DNA of 12,121 bases from CBFDBT01 sp965603115 (GCA_965603115.1 CBFDBT010000061.1:1-12121), one strand, 5' to 3'. Shown: positions 1-7,163, counted from the stretch's first letter. Numbers and translations: made by a program. The notes: generated by a model not told the origin, from the letters alone.

Positions 1-819
1 TACTCAATTATAGGCGACAAAGAACAACGTGCCCGATATGACCGCGGTGAAATTGATGACCAAGGCAATGAACGCGGAGGATTTGGCGGCGCACAAGGTG
101 GCGGCCCCCACGACTTTGCCAATGCTTATAATAAGGCTTACGGAAACCGTGCAAGCTCGTTTGGGTCCTCACAAGAAGAAGATATTTTCTCTAATCTTTT
201 CGGATTTGGCAGGGGTAATAGGGGTGGTAATGCGAGAACTAGAGGCCCTGGGGGTGATCCCTTTGGCGCTGGGGCTGGATCGTCTCGTCAGGGCGCAGAT
301 AAAAACTACAAAGTTACCATTGGCTTTGAAGAAGCCGCAAAGGGCAGTAGTCGTCGCCTAACGCTTGATGACGGTAAAGAAATCGACATTAAAATTCCGG
401 CTGGCATTACTAATGGTCAGCAAATCCGCCTTAAAGGCAAGGGTTCTGCCGGACTTGCTGGCGGCACCACTGGTGATGCGATTGTCAAAATATCCATTGC
501 TGAACACCCGCTTTTCAAGCGCGATAATAATAACATCTCTTTAGAGCTACCCATTTCAATTGATGAAGCTGTTCTCGGCGCTCAAATAGAAGTGCCTACC
601 ATTCACGGTAAGCTCACAATAAAAATACCACGTGGTTCTTCTTCTGGTAAACGCCTTCGTCTGCGCGGCAAAGGCATCCATAAAGGCACTGAAAAAGGCG
701 ACCAATATGTCACGCTTAAAATCATGGTGCCCAAAGAGCGCGACAAAGAACTAGAAAAATTCCTTAAAGACTGGGACGGCAAAAGCGGCGAAGAGCTGAG
801 AAAAGACTCAGGCTTTTAA
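1..819 (+). CDS. DnaJ/CbpA-like class II J-domain co-chaperone (5' end missing)
   Basis: An open frame enters at base 1 and runs to TAA at 817-819, giving the last 272 residues. The J domain is cut: only its end remains, with the helix-4 pattern KEQRARYDRGEID near residues 7-19. A Gly/Phe-rich linker follows to about residue 100 (pieces such as NLFGFGRGNRGG). Then come two β-rich substrate-binding C-terminal domains, recognisable from DIKIPAGITNGQQIRLKGKG and the later VPTIHGKLTIKIPRG. No CxxCxGxG zinc-finger repeat is present, so this is a class II (CbpA or DjlA-like) protein, not canonical DnaJ. Such proteins stimulate Hsp70 (DnaK) ATPase activity in the cytoplasm and bind unfolded clients; CbpA also binds DNA in E. 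coli, which cannot be inferred here. The next gene starts 64 bases downstream with no terminator visible. The family call is firm; the exact gene name is not. Confidence 0.92.
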   Translation, partial: YSIIGDKEQRARYDRGEIDDQGNERGGFGGAQGGGPHDFANAYNKAYGNRASSFGSSQEEDIFSNLFGFGRGNRGGNARTRGPGGDPFGAGAGSSRQGADKNYKVTIGFEEAAKGSSRRLTLDDGKEIDIKIPAGITNGQQIRLKGKGSAGLAGGTTGDAIVKISIAEHPLFKRDNNNISLELPISIDEAVLGAQIEVPTIHGKLTIKIPRGSSSGKRLRLRGKGIHKGTEKGDQYVTLKIMVPKERDKELEKFLKDWDGKSGEELRKDSGF

Positions 820-883
820 TTAAAATCAAAGCGAAGATGGAGAGGCTCTTGAAAAGAAGGGTCTCACGCCCTAGTCTGTTCGC

Positions 884-1747
884 ATGATAGAACATCTACA
901 TCGCTTCAAAGAATCTTTCATCGGGTTTTACACCCATGACGGGCCTGTGTCGGCAGGCAACATGGCATTCCTTACGATGCTGAGCCTTTTTCCTTTTCTT
1001 ATATTTCTCGTTGCACTTTCCGGCTTTCTTGGACAAACCGATAAAGGCCTTGAGGCCATCGCCATGATGATGGAAAACTTCCCGCCAAAGGTGGCTGAGG
1101 TATTAAGCGGGCCGATCAGTGGTATTGTTAAAAATACTCGCGGTGAAATACTGACCTTCTCAATTTTAATCGCTCTGTGGACGGCAGGCTCTGGCGTTGA
1201 AGCCGCGCGGGTAAGCTTGATTAAAGCTTTTGGTCGCCATCACGCTAAAGCCATTTGGATAAGGCGTTTGGAAAGCCTACTCGTCGTGATCATAGCAGCA
1301 TCCCTGATAATGGTAGCGGTGTCGGTGCAAGTTATCGGACCACCCGCCATAATAGCCGTAGCAAATCTTTTCCCTGATACTTTAAATGAAGGCATATTAA
1401 AGCTTTGGGTTTGGTTAAAATATTTTGTCAGCCCCGCCGTGTTGCTAACGGGGCTATATGGTGTCTATCTCGCCCTCACGCCTCGCCAAGTCAAAAAATC
1501 TTATAAAATGCCAGGCGCTCTTTTTACACTTTTAACTCTACTCCTCACATCCGCGGGCCTTAGCACCTATTTAAAATATGCCAACACATACGATATAACA
1601 TACGGCTCTCTCGCTGGTGTGGTTATCACGCAGCTCTTTTGTTATGTGGTGGCGATTGGTTTTATCCTTGGCGCAGAGCTTAATGCAGCCTATACAGTCG
1701 CGAGACAGACAAAAGAAGGCCCTATCCAATCAGATAGTGATGATTGA
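884..1747 (+). CDS. YihY/BrkB family inner-membrane protein
   Basis: A 287-residue integral membrane protein of the YihY/virulence factor BrkB family (once misnamed ribonuclease BN). Six hydrophobic segments are visible, roughly at residues 27-50, 88-108, 132-160, 178-200, 212-235 and 243-270. Family hallmarks are SLFPFLIFL in the first helix, ALWTAGSGVEA in the second, and YGSLAGVVITQLFCY leading to ILGAELNAAY in the last. The tail after residue 272 is short, polar and acidic, and probably cytoplasmic. The molecular function of the family is not settled; transport or envelope roles have been proposed. The ATG at 884 is chosen because the family's amphipathic N-terminal helix begins just after it, but no good Shine-Dalgarno sequence precedes it. 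It probably shares a transcript with the J-domain gene upstream. Confidence 0.9.
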   Translation: MIEHLHRFKESFIGFYTHDGPVSAGNMAFLTMLSLFPFLIFLVALSGFLGQTDKGLEAIAMMMENFPPKVAEVLSGPISGIVKNTRGEILTFSILIALWTAGSGVEAARVSLIKAFGRHHAKAIWIRRLESLLVVIIAASLIMVAVSVQVIGPPAIIAVANLFPDTLNEGILKLWVWLKYFVSPAVLLTGLYGVYLALTPRQVKKSYKMPGALFTLLTLLLTSAGLSTYLKYANTYDITYGSLAGVVITQLFCYVVAIGFILGAELNAAYTVARQTKEGPIQSDSDD

Positions 1748-1774
1748 CCTAAATGCCTGAATGTGTAGGATAAT
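1744..1774 (+). promoter_or_regulatory. Possible sigma-70 promoter for fabI
   Basis: TTGACC (1744-1749) overlaps the yihY stop codon and is followed, after a long 19-base spacer, by GATAAT (1769-1774). Each hexamer matches five of six consensus bases. Transcription would begin near 1780, about 40 bases before the chosen fabI start. The spacer length is the weak point, and this rests on consensus matching alone. Confidence 0.28.
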
Positions 1775-1810
1775 CTAATCTTTATTTTGTTAAGTTTTAT
1801 ATAGTCTATG

Positions 1811-1814
1811 GGAG
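1811..1814 (+). promoter_or_regulatory. Ribosome binding site that fixes the fabI start
   Basis: GGAG lies five bases before the ATG at 1820. The alternative in-frame ATG at 1808 would place this site inside the coding region and has no ribosome site of its own, so 1820 is preferred. Confidence 0.7.
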
Positions 1815-1819
1815 TTCAA

Positions 1820-2629
1820 ATGACAAAATTAATGGCCGGAAAACGTGGACTAATCATGGGCGTTGCTAACGACCGCTCTATGGCATGGGGTATCGCCAAA
1901 GCCTGTGCTGAGCAAGGCGCAGAGGTTGCTTTTTCTTATCAAGGAGAAGCGCTTGCTAAACGCGTAAAGCCGCTAGCTCAGTCTATCGGTTCTGACTTTA
2001 TGGTTGAATGTGATGTATCTAGCCAAGAGTCGATCGATACGATGGCAGATCAGCTCGCCGCCAAATGGGACAATATTGACTTTTTTGTCCATGCTGTTGG
2101 CTATTCGGATAAAAGTGAGCTGAGAGGCCGCTATATTGACACAAGCCTTGATAACTTTTTGATGACAATGAATATCAGTGCCTTCAGCTTTGTATCCGTA
2201 GCGCAGCGCCTGGAGAAAATGATGAACGAGGGTGGCTCCATGTTGACGCTTACCTATTATGGCTCAGAAAAAGTCGTGCCTCACTATAATGTTATGGGCG
2301 TTGCCAAAGCAGCCCTCGAATGCAGCACTCGCTATATGGCACGGGATTTGGGCGAGCGTAATATTCGCGTTAACTCCATTTCCGCAGGGCCGATGAAAAC
2401 CCTTGCGGCTTCTGGCGTTGGGGATTTTCGTATGCTATTGAAGTATAATGAGAAAAATGCTCCCCTAAAGCGCAACATCACAATGGATGATGTGGCAGGG
2501 GCAGGACTTTATTTGCTCAGCAACCTCTCGTCTGGCGTAACCGGAGAAAATCACTATGTCGATGGTGGCTTTAACACCACCTGCATGCCAACCGACGAAG
2601 ACGCGATGAAGCTTTTTACAGAGTCGTAA
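1820..2629 (+). CDS. fabI: Enoyl-[acyl-carrier-protein] reductase (NADH), FabI
   Basis: FabI reduces the trans-2 double bond of enoyl-ACP in the last step of each fatty-acid elongation cycle, in the cytoplasm. The 269-residue product is a short-chain dehydrogenase-like protein of normal FabI length. The FabI-type nucleotide-binding start is clear (GKRGLIMGVANDRSMAWGIA, residues 7-26). The catalytic Tyr-x6-Lys is Tyr156 and Lys163, with the extra FabI tyrosine at 146, the same numbering as in the E. coli enzyme. Other conserved pieces are NIRVNSISAGPMKTLA (181-196) and GENHYVDGGFN (242-252). FabI is the classical target of triclosan and diazaborine; the conserved Gly near residue 94 is kept, but sensitivity cannot be predicted. 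The start at 1820 is supported by GGAG at 1811 and by the usual family N terminus. aroC follows after 30 bases, so the two are probably co-transcribed. Confidence 0.97.
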   Translation: MTKLMAGKRGLIMGVANDRSMAWGIAKACAEQGAEVAFSYQGEALAKRVKPLAQSIGSDFMVECDVSSQESIDTMADQLAAKWDNIDFFVHAVGYSDKSELRGRYIDTSLDNFLMTMNISAFSFVSVAQRLEKMMNEGGSMLTLTYYGSEKVVPHYNVMGVAKAALECSTRYMARDLGERNIRVNSISAGPMKTLAASGVGDFRMLLKYNEKNAPLKRNITMDDVAGAGLYLLSNLSSGVTGENHYVDGGFNTTCMPTDEDAMKLFTES

Positions 2630-2648
2630 AATAATTGTTACTAAACAC

Positions 2649-2652
2649 AGGA
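2649..2652 (+). promoter_or_regulatory. Ribosome binding site that fixes the aroC start
   Basis: AGGA lies seven bases before the ATG at 2660. A TTG at 2657 is also in frame but too close to this site, so the ATG is the likelier start. Confidence 0.6.
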
Positions 2653-2659
2653 TAGGTTG

Positions 2660-3733
2660 ATGTCTTACAATACTTACGGAAAATTATTTCGTGTGACCAC
2701 ATGGGGGGAATCTCATGGACCTGCTATTGGCTGCACCATTGATGGGGTGCCGCCACGTATCGCACTGAGTGAAGCCGATATTCAACCCTATCTCGACGAA
2801 CGCCGTCCGGGGCAAAGTAAATTTACCACCCAGCGCCAAGAAGCTGATCAGGTGCGTATTCTATCTGGCGTTTTTGAAGGACAAACTACAGGAACGCCTA
2901 TCCAGCTTCTCATTGAAAATACCGACCAACGCAGCAAAGATTATAGTGACATTTCCAAACGCTATCGCCCGGGTCATGCGGATCTTACTTACGATGCTAA
3001 ATATGGCATTCGCGATTACCGTGGTGGTGGTCGCTCAAGCGCACGCGAAACAGCCATGCGCGTAGCAGCGGGTGCTGTAGCACGCAAAATCATTGGTGAA
3101 GACATTATTATCCGCGCTGGCATGGTGCAAATGGGCGCGCGAGCAATTGACCGCAGTCGCCTCAATTGGGATGAAGTAAAAAGCAATGATTTTTTCTGTC
3201 CCGACGCCGAGACCGCCAAGCTTTGGGAAAAGGACCTCACAGACCTTAGAAAATCCGGCAACAGTATTGGTGCCCTTATCGAAGTTGTCGCCGAAGGCGT
3301 GCCTGCCGGATGGGGCGCACCGATTTATAGCAAACTCGATGCAGATTTAGCCGCCGCTATGATGAGCATTAATGCCGTCAAAGGCGTTGAAATTGGTGAT
3401 GGAATGGCTGTTGCCGCCCTCACCGGAGAGCAAAATGCTGATGAAATTCGTATGGGCGCTGATGGTAGTCCTGAGTTTCTCAGTAATCACGCAGGCGGAA
3501 TTTTAGGTGGGATTTCAAGTGGACAGCCAATCATTTGCCGCTTTTCGATCAAGCCCACCAGTTCTATTATGATCCCACGCAAAAGCATTGATAGCGACGG
3601 CGAAGAGGTGGATGTGGTAACCAAGGGTCGTCATGATCCTTGTGTTGGTATTCGCGCTGTGCCCATCGCTGAAGCCATGATGGCCGCGGTGCTCGCGGAC
3701 CATATGATGCTACACCGCGCACAGTGCGGTTAA
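2660..3733 (+). CDS. aroC: Chorismate synthase
   Basis: Converts 5-enolpyruvylshikimate-3-phosphate to chorismate, the last step of the shikimate pathway and the branch point to aromatic amino acids, folate and quinones. The enzyme needs reduced FMN although the reaction is redox-neutral. The 357-residue protein is of full family length. Visible signatures are GESHGPAIG (residues 17-25), RRPGQSKFTTQRQEAD (48-63), the RYRPGHADLTYDAKYG stretch (101-116), GGGRSSARET (122-131), and the C-terminal GRHDPCVGIRAVPIAEAM, which helps form the FMN and substrate site. Translation probably starts at the ATG at 2660, preceded by AGGA at 2649. It lies 30 bases after fabI and 38 bases before the GST-like gene, on the same strand and with no terminator between, which suggests one transcript. 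Confidence 0.97.
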   Translation: MSYNTYGKLFRVTTWGESHGPAIGCTIDGVPPRIALSEADIQPYLDERRPGQSKFTTQRQEADQVRILSGVFEGQTTGTPIQLLIENTDQRSKDYSDISKRYRPGHADLTYDAKYGIRDYRGGGRSSARETAMRVAAGAVARKIIGEDIIIRAGMVQMGARAIDRSRLNWDEVKSNDFFCPDAETAKLWEKDLTDLRKSGNSIGALIEVVAEGVPAGWGAPIYSKLDADLAAAMMSINAVKGVEIGDGMAVAALTGEQNADEIRMGADGSPEFLSNHAGGILGGISSGQPIICRFSIKPTSSIMIPRKSIDSDGEEVDVVTKGRHDPCVGIRAVPIAEAMMAAVLADHMMLHRAQCG

Positions 3734-3771
3734 CTTCATAGATTTTAACTACTATAGCTAAGGCTTCAAAC

Positions 3772-4437
3772 ATGGTCATTCTAGATTATAGCGATGAAGC
3801 GGCTGGCAATGCTCTTAAAATGGCACTCGGGATAAAATCTGTCCCTTGGCAACACAGTAAGGGACTAGCCAGCAGCATGGCTTCGAGCGCCGCTATCCAG
3901 ATAGAGGGCATCACTATTCTCGGGGAGCCTGCTTGTATCATCCTGCTCGAAGATACCATTGCTGAGCCCAGCCTTTTTCCCAATGGCAACCGCGGCATGC
4001 CGATGGCGCTCGCTCACTGGCGAGATAATATCTCAACGATGACTGACAAACGCAGCCTCAAGGCCCATGCGGCCCTCGTGCTCAGGCAAATCCACGATGG
4101 ACGCGCCTATCTTCAAGGGTCCAACCCTTCTCTTGCTGACATTAACTCCGCAGCATGGATACTCGAAACCGGCCTTGAAAATGACCCCACATCTCCAGAG
4201 ATGCTCACCAACTGGTGCAAACGCATGCGAGCTTTTCTAATTTCAACTGGGACGAATGATCTGGCTATTGATTTCCGCGATGATAGTACGCACAAAAGTG
4301 CGACCCTGCAGGAGCCGGGTGGTAGCTTGGCTAAGATGGCGTTTTCAATAGCGGGGGAAAGCGACACCCTGATTTATGGACGGTTGCCAAATGGCAACCG
4401 CATCATCACATCACCCCTTAGCCATGAGATCATATAG
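3772..4437 (+). CDS. Degenerate glutathione-S-transferase-like protein
   Basis: A 221-residue soluble protein with a recognisable but eroded GST layout. The first part (residues 1-70) fits a thioredoxin-like domain: NALKMALGIKSVPWQ matches the helix after the active-site loop, and IQIEGITILGE the strands before the glutathione γ-Glu site. The second part looks helical and contains LQGSNPSLADINSAAW (115-130), which carries the Ser-x-Ala-Asp helix N-cap common in GST C-terminal domains. The expected residues appear lost: no Ser, Cys or Tyr in the usual catalytic Ser-Pro position near residue 9, and Ala (about 41) where the cis-proline should be. The last 50 residues may be a worn form of the small β-rich extension found in some alphaproteobacterial GST-family proteins. 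AAGG at 3760-3763 is a good ribosome site. A catalytic role is doubtful; substrate binding or scaffolding is possible. The fold assignment is inference from pattern. Confidence 0.62.
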   Translation: MVILDYSDEAAGNALKMALGIKSVPWQHSKGLASSMASSAAIQIEGITILGEPACIILLEDTIAEPSLFPNGNRGMPMALAHWRDNISTMTDKRSLKAHAALVLRQIHDGRAYLQGSNPSLADINSAAWILETGLENDPTSPEMLTNWCKRMRAFLISTGTNDLAIDFRDDSTHKSATLQEPGGSLAKMAFSIAGESDTLIYGRLPNGNRIITSPLSHEII

Positions 4438-4447
4438 TAAAAGAATA

Positions 4448-4475
4448 CGCATTAACATGCTTGCATACTAATGCG
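4448..4475 (-). terminator. Hairpin after tRNA-Leu, likely terminator
   Basis: CGCATTA (4448-4454) pairs with TAATGCG (4469-4475), and inside it ATGC (4457-4460) pairs with GCAT (4463-4466), separated from the outer stem by a symmetric AC/AC internal loop. Read on the minus strand, the hairpin lies just past the tRNA-Leu 3' end and is followed by a T-rich run (TATTCTTTT), as in an intrinsic terminator. It starts 11 bases past the GST-like stop codon on the plus strand and may act in both directions, though the plus side lacks a good T-run. Confidence 0.5.
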
Positions 4476-4485
4476 GTTTGGGAAG

Positions 4486-4573
4486 TGGTGCGCCCGGCCG
4501 GACTCGAACCGGCACGTCCATAAAGAACGAGAGATTTTAAGTCTCTTGCGTCTACCAGTTTCGCCACGGGCGC
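4486..4573 (-). tRNA. tRNA-Leu (anticodon UAA)
   Basis: On the minus strand a complete 88-base tRNA can be folded. The 7-bp acceptor pairs GCGCCCG (4567-4573) with CGGGCGC (4490-4496), followed by discriminator A and an encoded CCA (4486-4488). The D-arm start TGGCGAAACTGGTAGACGC is typical of leucine tRNAs. The anticodon stem AGAGA/TCTCT encloses the loop CTTAAAA, so the anticodon is TAA (4537-4539), reading UUA and UUG. A long variable arm, as expected for a class II tRNA, precedes the T arm with GGTTCGAGTCC. It lies between the rightward GST-like gene and sfsA and is transcribed away from sfsA. A hairpin terminator follows its 3' end. Confidence 0.97.
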
Positions 4574-4621
4574 GAACGGTAGTTGGTGGCTTTAGCTACA
4601 CAATGTTTTAAGTCCTGTCCA

Positions 4622-4634
4622 TACCATAATGGTA
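4622..4634. repeat. Short perfect palindrome between tRNA-Leu and sfsA
   Basis: TACCAT-A-ATGGTA is a 13-base inverted repeat with a single central base, located in the divergent spacer between the tRNA-Leu 5' end and sfsA. Its size and position suit a small operator, but one copy of this length can occur by chance. Confidence 0.35.
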
Positions 4635-4637
4635 ATA

Positions 4638-4669
4638 TTGTGAATTTTTATCTTTGAAATAAATATAGA
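4638..4669 (+). promoter_or_regulatory. Weak promoter candidate for sfsA
   Basis: TTGTGA (4638-4643) is followed by an AT-rich stretch with two poor -10 candidates: AAATAT at 4661 (17-base spacer) and TATAGA at 4664 (20-base spacer). Some promoter is expected here, because the gene upstream runs the other way, but neither candidate is convincing. Confidence 0.25.
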
Positions 4670-4689
4670 CGTCGTTTAGCTTGCCAAAC

Positions 4690-5400
4690 ATGAAGTTTTC
4701 ACCCCCACTTATCAAAGCGCGTCTTATTAAGCGTTATAAGCGTTTTCTCGCTGATGTTATACTCGATGATGGCAGCACAAGCGTTGCCCACTGCGCCAAT
4801 ACTGGTTCAATGCTGGGCCTATCAGCCCCCGACAGCCCTGTCTATTTATCCCCAAACACCAACCCAAAAGCCAAACTTGACTATCGGTGGGAGTTAATAG
4901 ATGTGGGTAGCAGTCTCGTTGGCATCAACACAAGTCGCGCCAATACCATCGTTGAAGAAGCCATCGAAGAAAATAGGATAATGGAACTAGAAGGCTATAA
5001 CTCTTTAAAACGTGAAGTTAAATACGGTGACAATAGCCGTATCGATATCCTGCTCAGTGACCCCGCTGACGATAAAACCCCAAACACTTGTTACGTTGAA
5101 GTAAAAAGCGTGACCCTTGAAAGAGACGCGCAAGCTCGCTTTCCCGATGCCGTTACAAAACGAGGAGCAAAACATTTAATCGAGCTAAGCCAAATGGTAA
5201 AAGAAGGTCACCGCTCTGTTATGCTCTTTTTAATCCAGCGTAGTGATTGCACATCCTTTAGTGTAGCAGAAGATATTGACCCCACTTACGCCGAAACCCT
5301 CAGCGCGGCAAGCGACGCCGGTGTTGAAATCCTTGCCTATGACTGCACGATCACAGATGAAGAAATAAAACTCAGAGGCCCAGTTAAAATGCTATTATAA
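4690..5400 (+). CDS. sfsA: SfsA, sugar fermentation stimulation protein homolog
   Basis: A 236-residue cytoplasmic protein of the SfsA family at the usual length. Family signatures include PLIKARLIKRYKRFLADV (residues 6-23), AHCANTGSMLGL (33-44) and EVKSVTL followed by FPDAVTKRGAKHL (151-163). The arrangement Asp119 (SRIDILL) then Glu137-x-Lys139 matches the PD-(D/E)xK nuclease-like core of the family. The name comes from a multicopy effect on maltose fermentation in E. coli; a DNA-binding or nuclease role is suspected, and the true substrate is unsettled. The ATG at 4690 is preferred over the in-frame TTG at 4681 because SfsA proteins usually begin with a short MKF-type N terminus; neither start has a strong ribosome site. 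It is the first of a sfsA-map-radC set also found together in Rhizobiales, though a 208-base spacer separates it from map. Confidence 0.94.
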   Translation: MKFSPPLIKARLIKRYKRFLADVILDDGSTSVAHCANTGSMLGLSAPDSPVYLSPNTNPKAKLDYRWELIDVGSSLVGINTSRANTIVEEAIEENRIMELEGYNSLKREVKYGDNSRIDILLSDPADDKTPNTCYVEVKSVTLERDAQARFPDAVTKRGAKHLIELSQMVKEGHRSVMLFLIQRSDCTSFSVAEDIDPTYAETLSAASDAGVEILAYDCTITDEEIKLRGPVKMLL

Positions 5401-5408
5401 AGTAATTA

Positions 5409-5430
5409 TTGCATTTGCTTACTTATGCAA
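5409..5430. repeat. Inverted repeat just after sfsA
   Basis: TTGCAT (5409-5414) and ATGCAA (5425-5430) form a 6-bp inverted repeat with a 10-base loop, eight bases after the sfsA stop codon. It could form a weak hairpin in the sfsA 3' end, but has no T-run directly after it. The rest of the spacer to 5608 is very AT-rich and has no gene that I can support. Confidence 0.3.
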
Positions 5431-5510
5431 CATAAAGTTAATTATCAAAGAAGAGTAATTTGCGTGCTTTTTTTGGAAAATTAAAAAATACTATCAAAAG
5501 AATACAAATA

Positions 5511-5539
5511 TTGTCTTTTATAGCATAAAATCTCATAAT
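5511..5539 (+). promoter_or_regulatory. Predicted sigma-70 promoter for map
   Basis: TTGTCT (5511-5516; four of six) and CATAAT (5534-5539; five of six) are separated by exactly 17 bases in AT-rich DNA. Transcription would start near 5546, leaving an untranslated leader of about 63 bases before map. It probably also serves radC, which follows map closely. Confidence 0.42.
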
Positions 5540-5608
5540 GACATTGACCAAGGCAAGCTTTTGCATAACAAAGCGACAACAATGACTGCAACATAAGGTA
5601 AAGATATA

Positions 5609-6433
5609 ATGAATTATAGTGATGCAAGCCTAAGCACTCAACGTGATGGCTCAATTAAAATCCATAAAGCAGAAGATATGGTAGGCATGCGTGCAGCTGG
5701 TAAGCTGGCTGCAGATACACTAGATTTCATAGTCCCTTATGTGGTTCCGGGCGTCACGACCGATGAGCTAAACACCCTATGTCATGATTTTGTTGAGAGT
5801 CACGGTGCCATTAATGCACCGCTAAATTATAAAGGCTTTCCAAAGTCCATTTGCACATCGATTAATCATGTTATCTGTCACGGCATTCCGGGCCCTAAAA
5901 AGCTTAAAGAAGGGGATAGCGTTAATATTGATGTCACCGTTATTTTAGACGGCTGGTATGGTGACAGCAGTCGTATGTATTTTGTTGGCAAACAAAAACT
6001 GCTTTCACAGCGCCTGTGCGACGTTACCTTCAATGCCCTATGGAAAGGCATTGAGATGGTTAAACCCGGGGCCCGCCTTGGAGACATTGGTCATGCAATT
6101 CAAAGCTACGTTGAAGAAAACCGATTTTCTGTTGTCCGTGATTTTTGCGGCCACGGCATAGGGCGTGTTTTTCATGATGAGCCGAGTGTATTACACTATG
6201 GCGTGCCCGGAACGGGTCCTGAGCTTAAAGTAGGCATGTTCTTCACAATAGAGCCTATGGTCAATGCCGGCAAACCTGCTGCAAAGGTTCTGGACGATGG
6301 CTGGACAGCTGTCACTCGCGACAGGTCGCTTTCGATGCAATTTGAACATACTCTGGCGGTCACTGAGGATGGGTATGAAGTTTTCACCAAATCACAAACC
6401 GGACTTGATAATCCACCCTATACAAAAGTTTAA
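5609..6433 (+). CDS. map: Methionine aminopeptidase, type I
   Basis: Removes the initiator methionine from nascent proteins at the ribosome when the second residue is small. The 274-residue protein has the pita-bread fold signatures and all five dinuclear metal ligands: Asp108 (VNIDVTV), Asp119 (YGDSSR), His182 (CGHGIGRVFHDEP), Glu215 (FTIEPMV) and Glu246 (QFEHT). The substrate-contacting histidine is His91 (NHVICHGIP). The first 20 or so residues before IKIHKAEDMVGMRAAG are a short non-conserved extension. There is no 60-residue insertion or N-terminal zinc finger, so this is a plain bacterial type Ia enzyme. AAGG at 5595-5598 precedes the ATG by ten bases. radC begins 31 bases downstream, in line with the map-radC order known from other alphaproteobacteria. 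Confidence 0.97.
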   Translation: MNYSDASLSTQRDGSIKIHKAEDMVGMRAAGKLAADTLDFIVPYVVPGVTTDELNTLCHDFVESHGAINAPLNYKGFPKSICTSINHVICHGIPGPKKLKEGDSVNIDVTVILDGWYGDSSRMYFVGKQKLLSQRLCDVTFNALWKGIEMVKPGARLGDIGHAIQSYVEENRFSVVRDFCGHGIGRVFHDEPSVLHYGVPGTGPELKVGMFFTIEPMVNAGKPAAKVLDDGWTAVTRDRSLSMQFEHTLAVTEDGYEVFTKSQTGLDNPPYTKV

Positions 6434-6464
6434 TTTTACTGGCTAACAAAAGGCCCTAAAGCTT

Positions 6465-7163
6465 ATGAGCGATGACGGAAAAGCCAAAACCCCGCCTCAC
6501 TATATAGGACACCGACAGCGACTGCGTGACCGTTTTATGAAGGCAGGCGGTGAAGCCATGGCCGATTATGAACTCTTAGAGCTTATCCTCTTTCAAGCTA
6601 TCCCTAGACGCGACGTTAAACCCTTAGCTAAAGACCTGTTATCCACATTCGGCTCATTCGCATCGGTCATAGCTGCCCCTGCTGAGCGCTTGCAGGAATT
6701 TAAAGGCCTAAGTGAAACCGCCATATCTGGTATCAAGATGATGCAAGAAGTTGCCGTTCGCTTAAGCCGAGAAGAAATAATGGACAAGCCTGTGCTCTCA
6801 AGCTGGCAAGCATTGATTAATTATTGCCGCACCGCAATGGCGCACAGAAAAACCGAGCAAATCCGCATTCTCTTTCTCGACCGAAAAAATACTCTCATTG
6901 CTGATGAGCTACAAGGAGAAGGTACGGTTGATCACACACCCGTTTATCCACGCGAAGTGGTCAAGCGTGCGCTCGACCTACATGCCAGCGCCCTTATTTT
7001 GGTGCACAATCATCCCAGCGGGAATACAGCGCCAAGTCAAGGTGACATTGCGATGACCAAAGAAATACAGGACGCTTGTTCCAAGTTAAACATTACAATC
7101 CATGACCATTTAATCATTGGCAAAAAAGGTCATTCAAGTTTCAAATCTCTTGGGCTGCTGTAG
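6465..7163 (+). CDS. radC: RadC/UPF0758 family JAMM-domain protein
   Basis: A 232-residue RadC-family protein. The N-terminal half (about residues 30-100) has the helix-hairpin-helix-like segment, DYELLELILFQAIPRRDV through EFKGLSETAISGI. The C-terminal half is a JAB1/MPN (JAMM) metalloprotease-like domain with the full zinc motif: Glu131, then His181, His183 and Asp194 in HNHPSGNTAPSQGD. The name came from a repair phenotype in E. coli later traced to another gene, so a DNA-repair role is not established; the biochemical activity in bacteria is unclear. The ATG at 6465 gives a normal-length product, but no strong ribosome site is visible. The 31-base gap from map suggests co-transcription. 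Nothing marks it as part of a mobile island; it is the chromosomal housekeeping copy. Confidence 0.95.
   Translation: MSDDGKAKTPPHYIGHRQRLRDRFMKAGGEAMADYELLELILFQAIPRRDVKPLAKDLLSTFGSFASVIAAPAERLQEFKGLSETAISGIKMMQEVAVRLSREEIMDKPVLSSWQALINYCRTAMAHRKTEQIRILFLDRKNTLIADELQGEGTVDHTPVYPREVVKRALDLHASALILVHNHPSGNTAPSQGDIAMTKEIQDACSKLNITIHDHLIIGKKGHSSFKSLGLL

Noticed and set aside
29..361. 110-codon open frame on the plus strand at the left edge
   Set aside because: It overlaps the J-domain co-chaperone frame out of phase; the overlapping frame encodes a clear J-domain end, Gly/Phe linker and C-terminal domain, and this one resembles nothing.
4486..4573. tRNA-Leu as an integration site for a mobile element
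   Set aside because: No integrase gene, no direct repeat of the tRNA 3' end and no foreign-looking genes lie nearby; both flanks are housekeeping genes.
5425..5484. 19-residue reading frame in the sfsA-map spacer
   Set aside because: No ribosome site precedes its ATG, the composition is simply that of the AT-rich spacer, and its ATG is part of the inverted-repeat arm.
5538..5585. Possible 15-residue leader peptide upstream of map
   Set aside because: Its ATG overlaps the predicted -10 hexamer, so it would lie before or at the transcription start; no ribosome site and no attenuator-like stem follow it.
6465..7163. RadC as a mark of a mobile or defence island
   Set aside because: RadC homologs occur on islands, but this one is in the common chromosomal order after map, is full-length and has normal neighbours.
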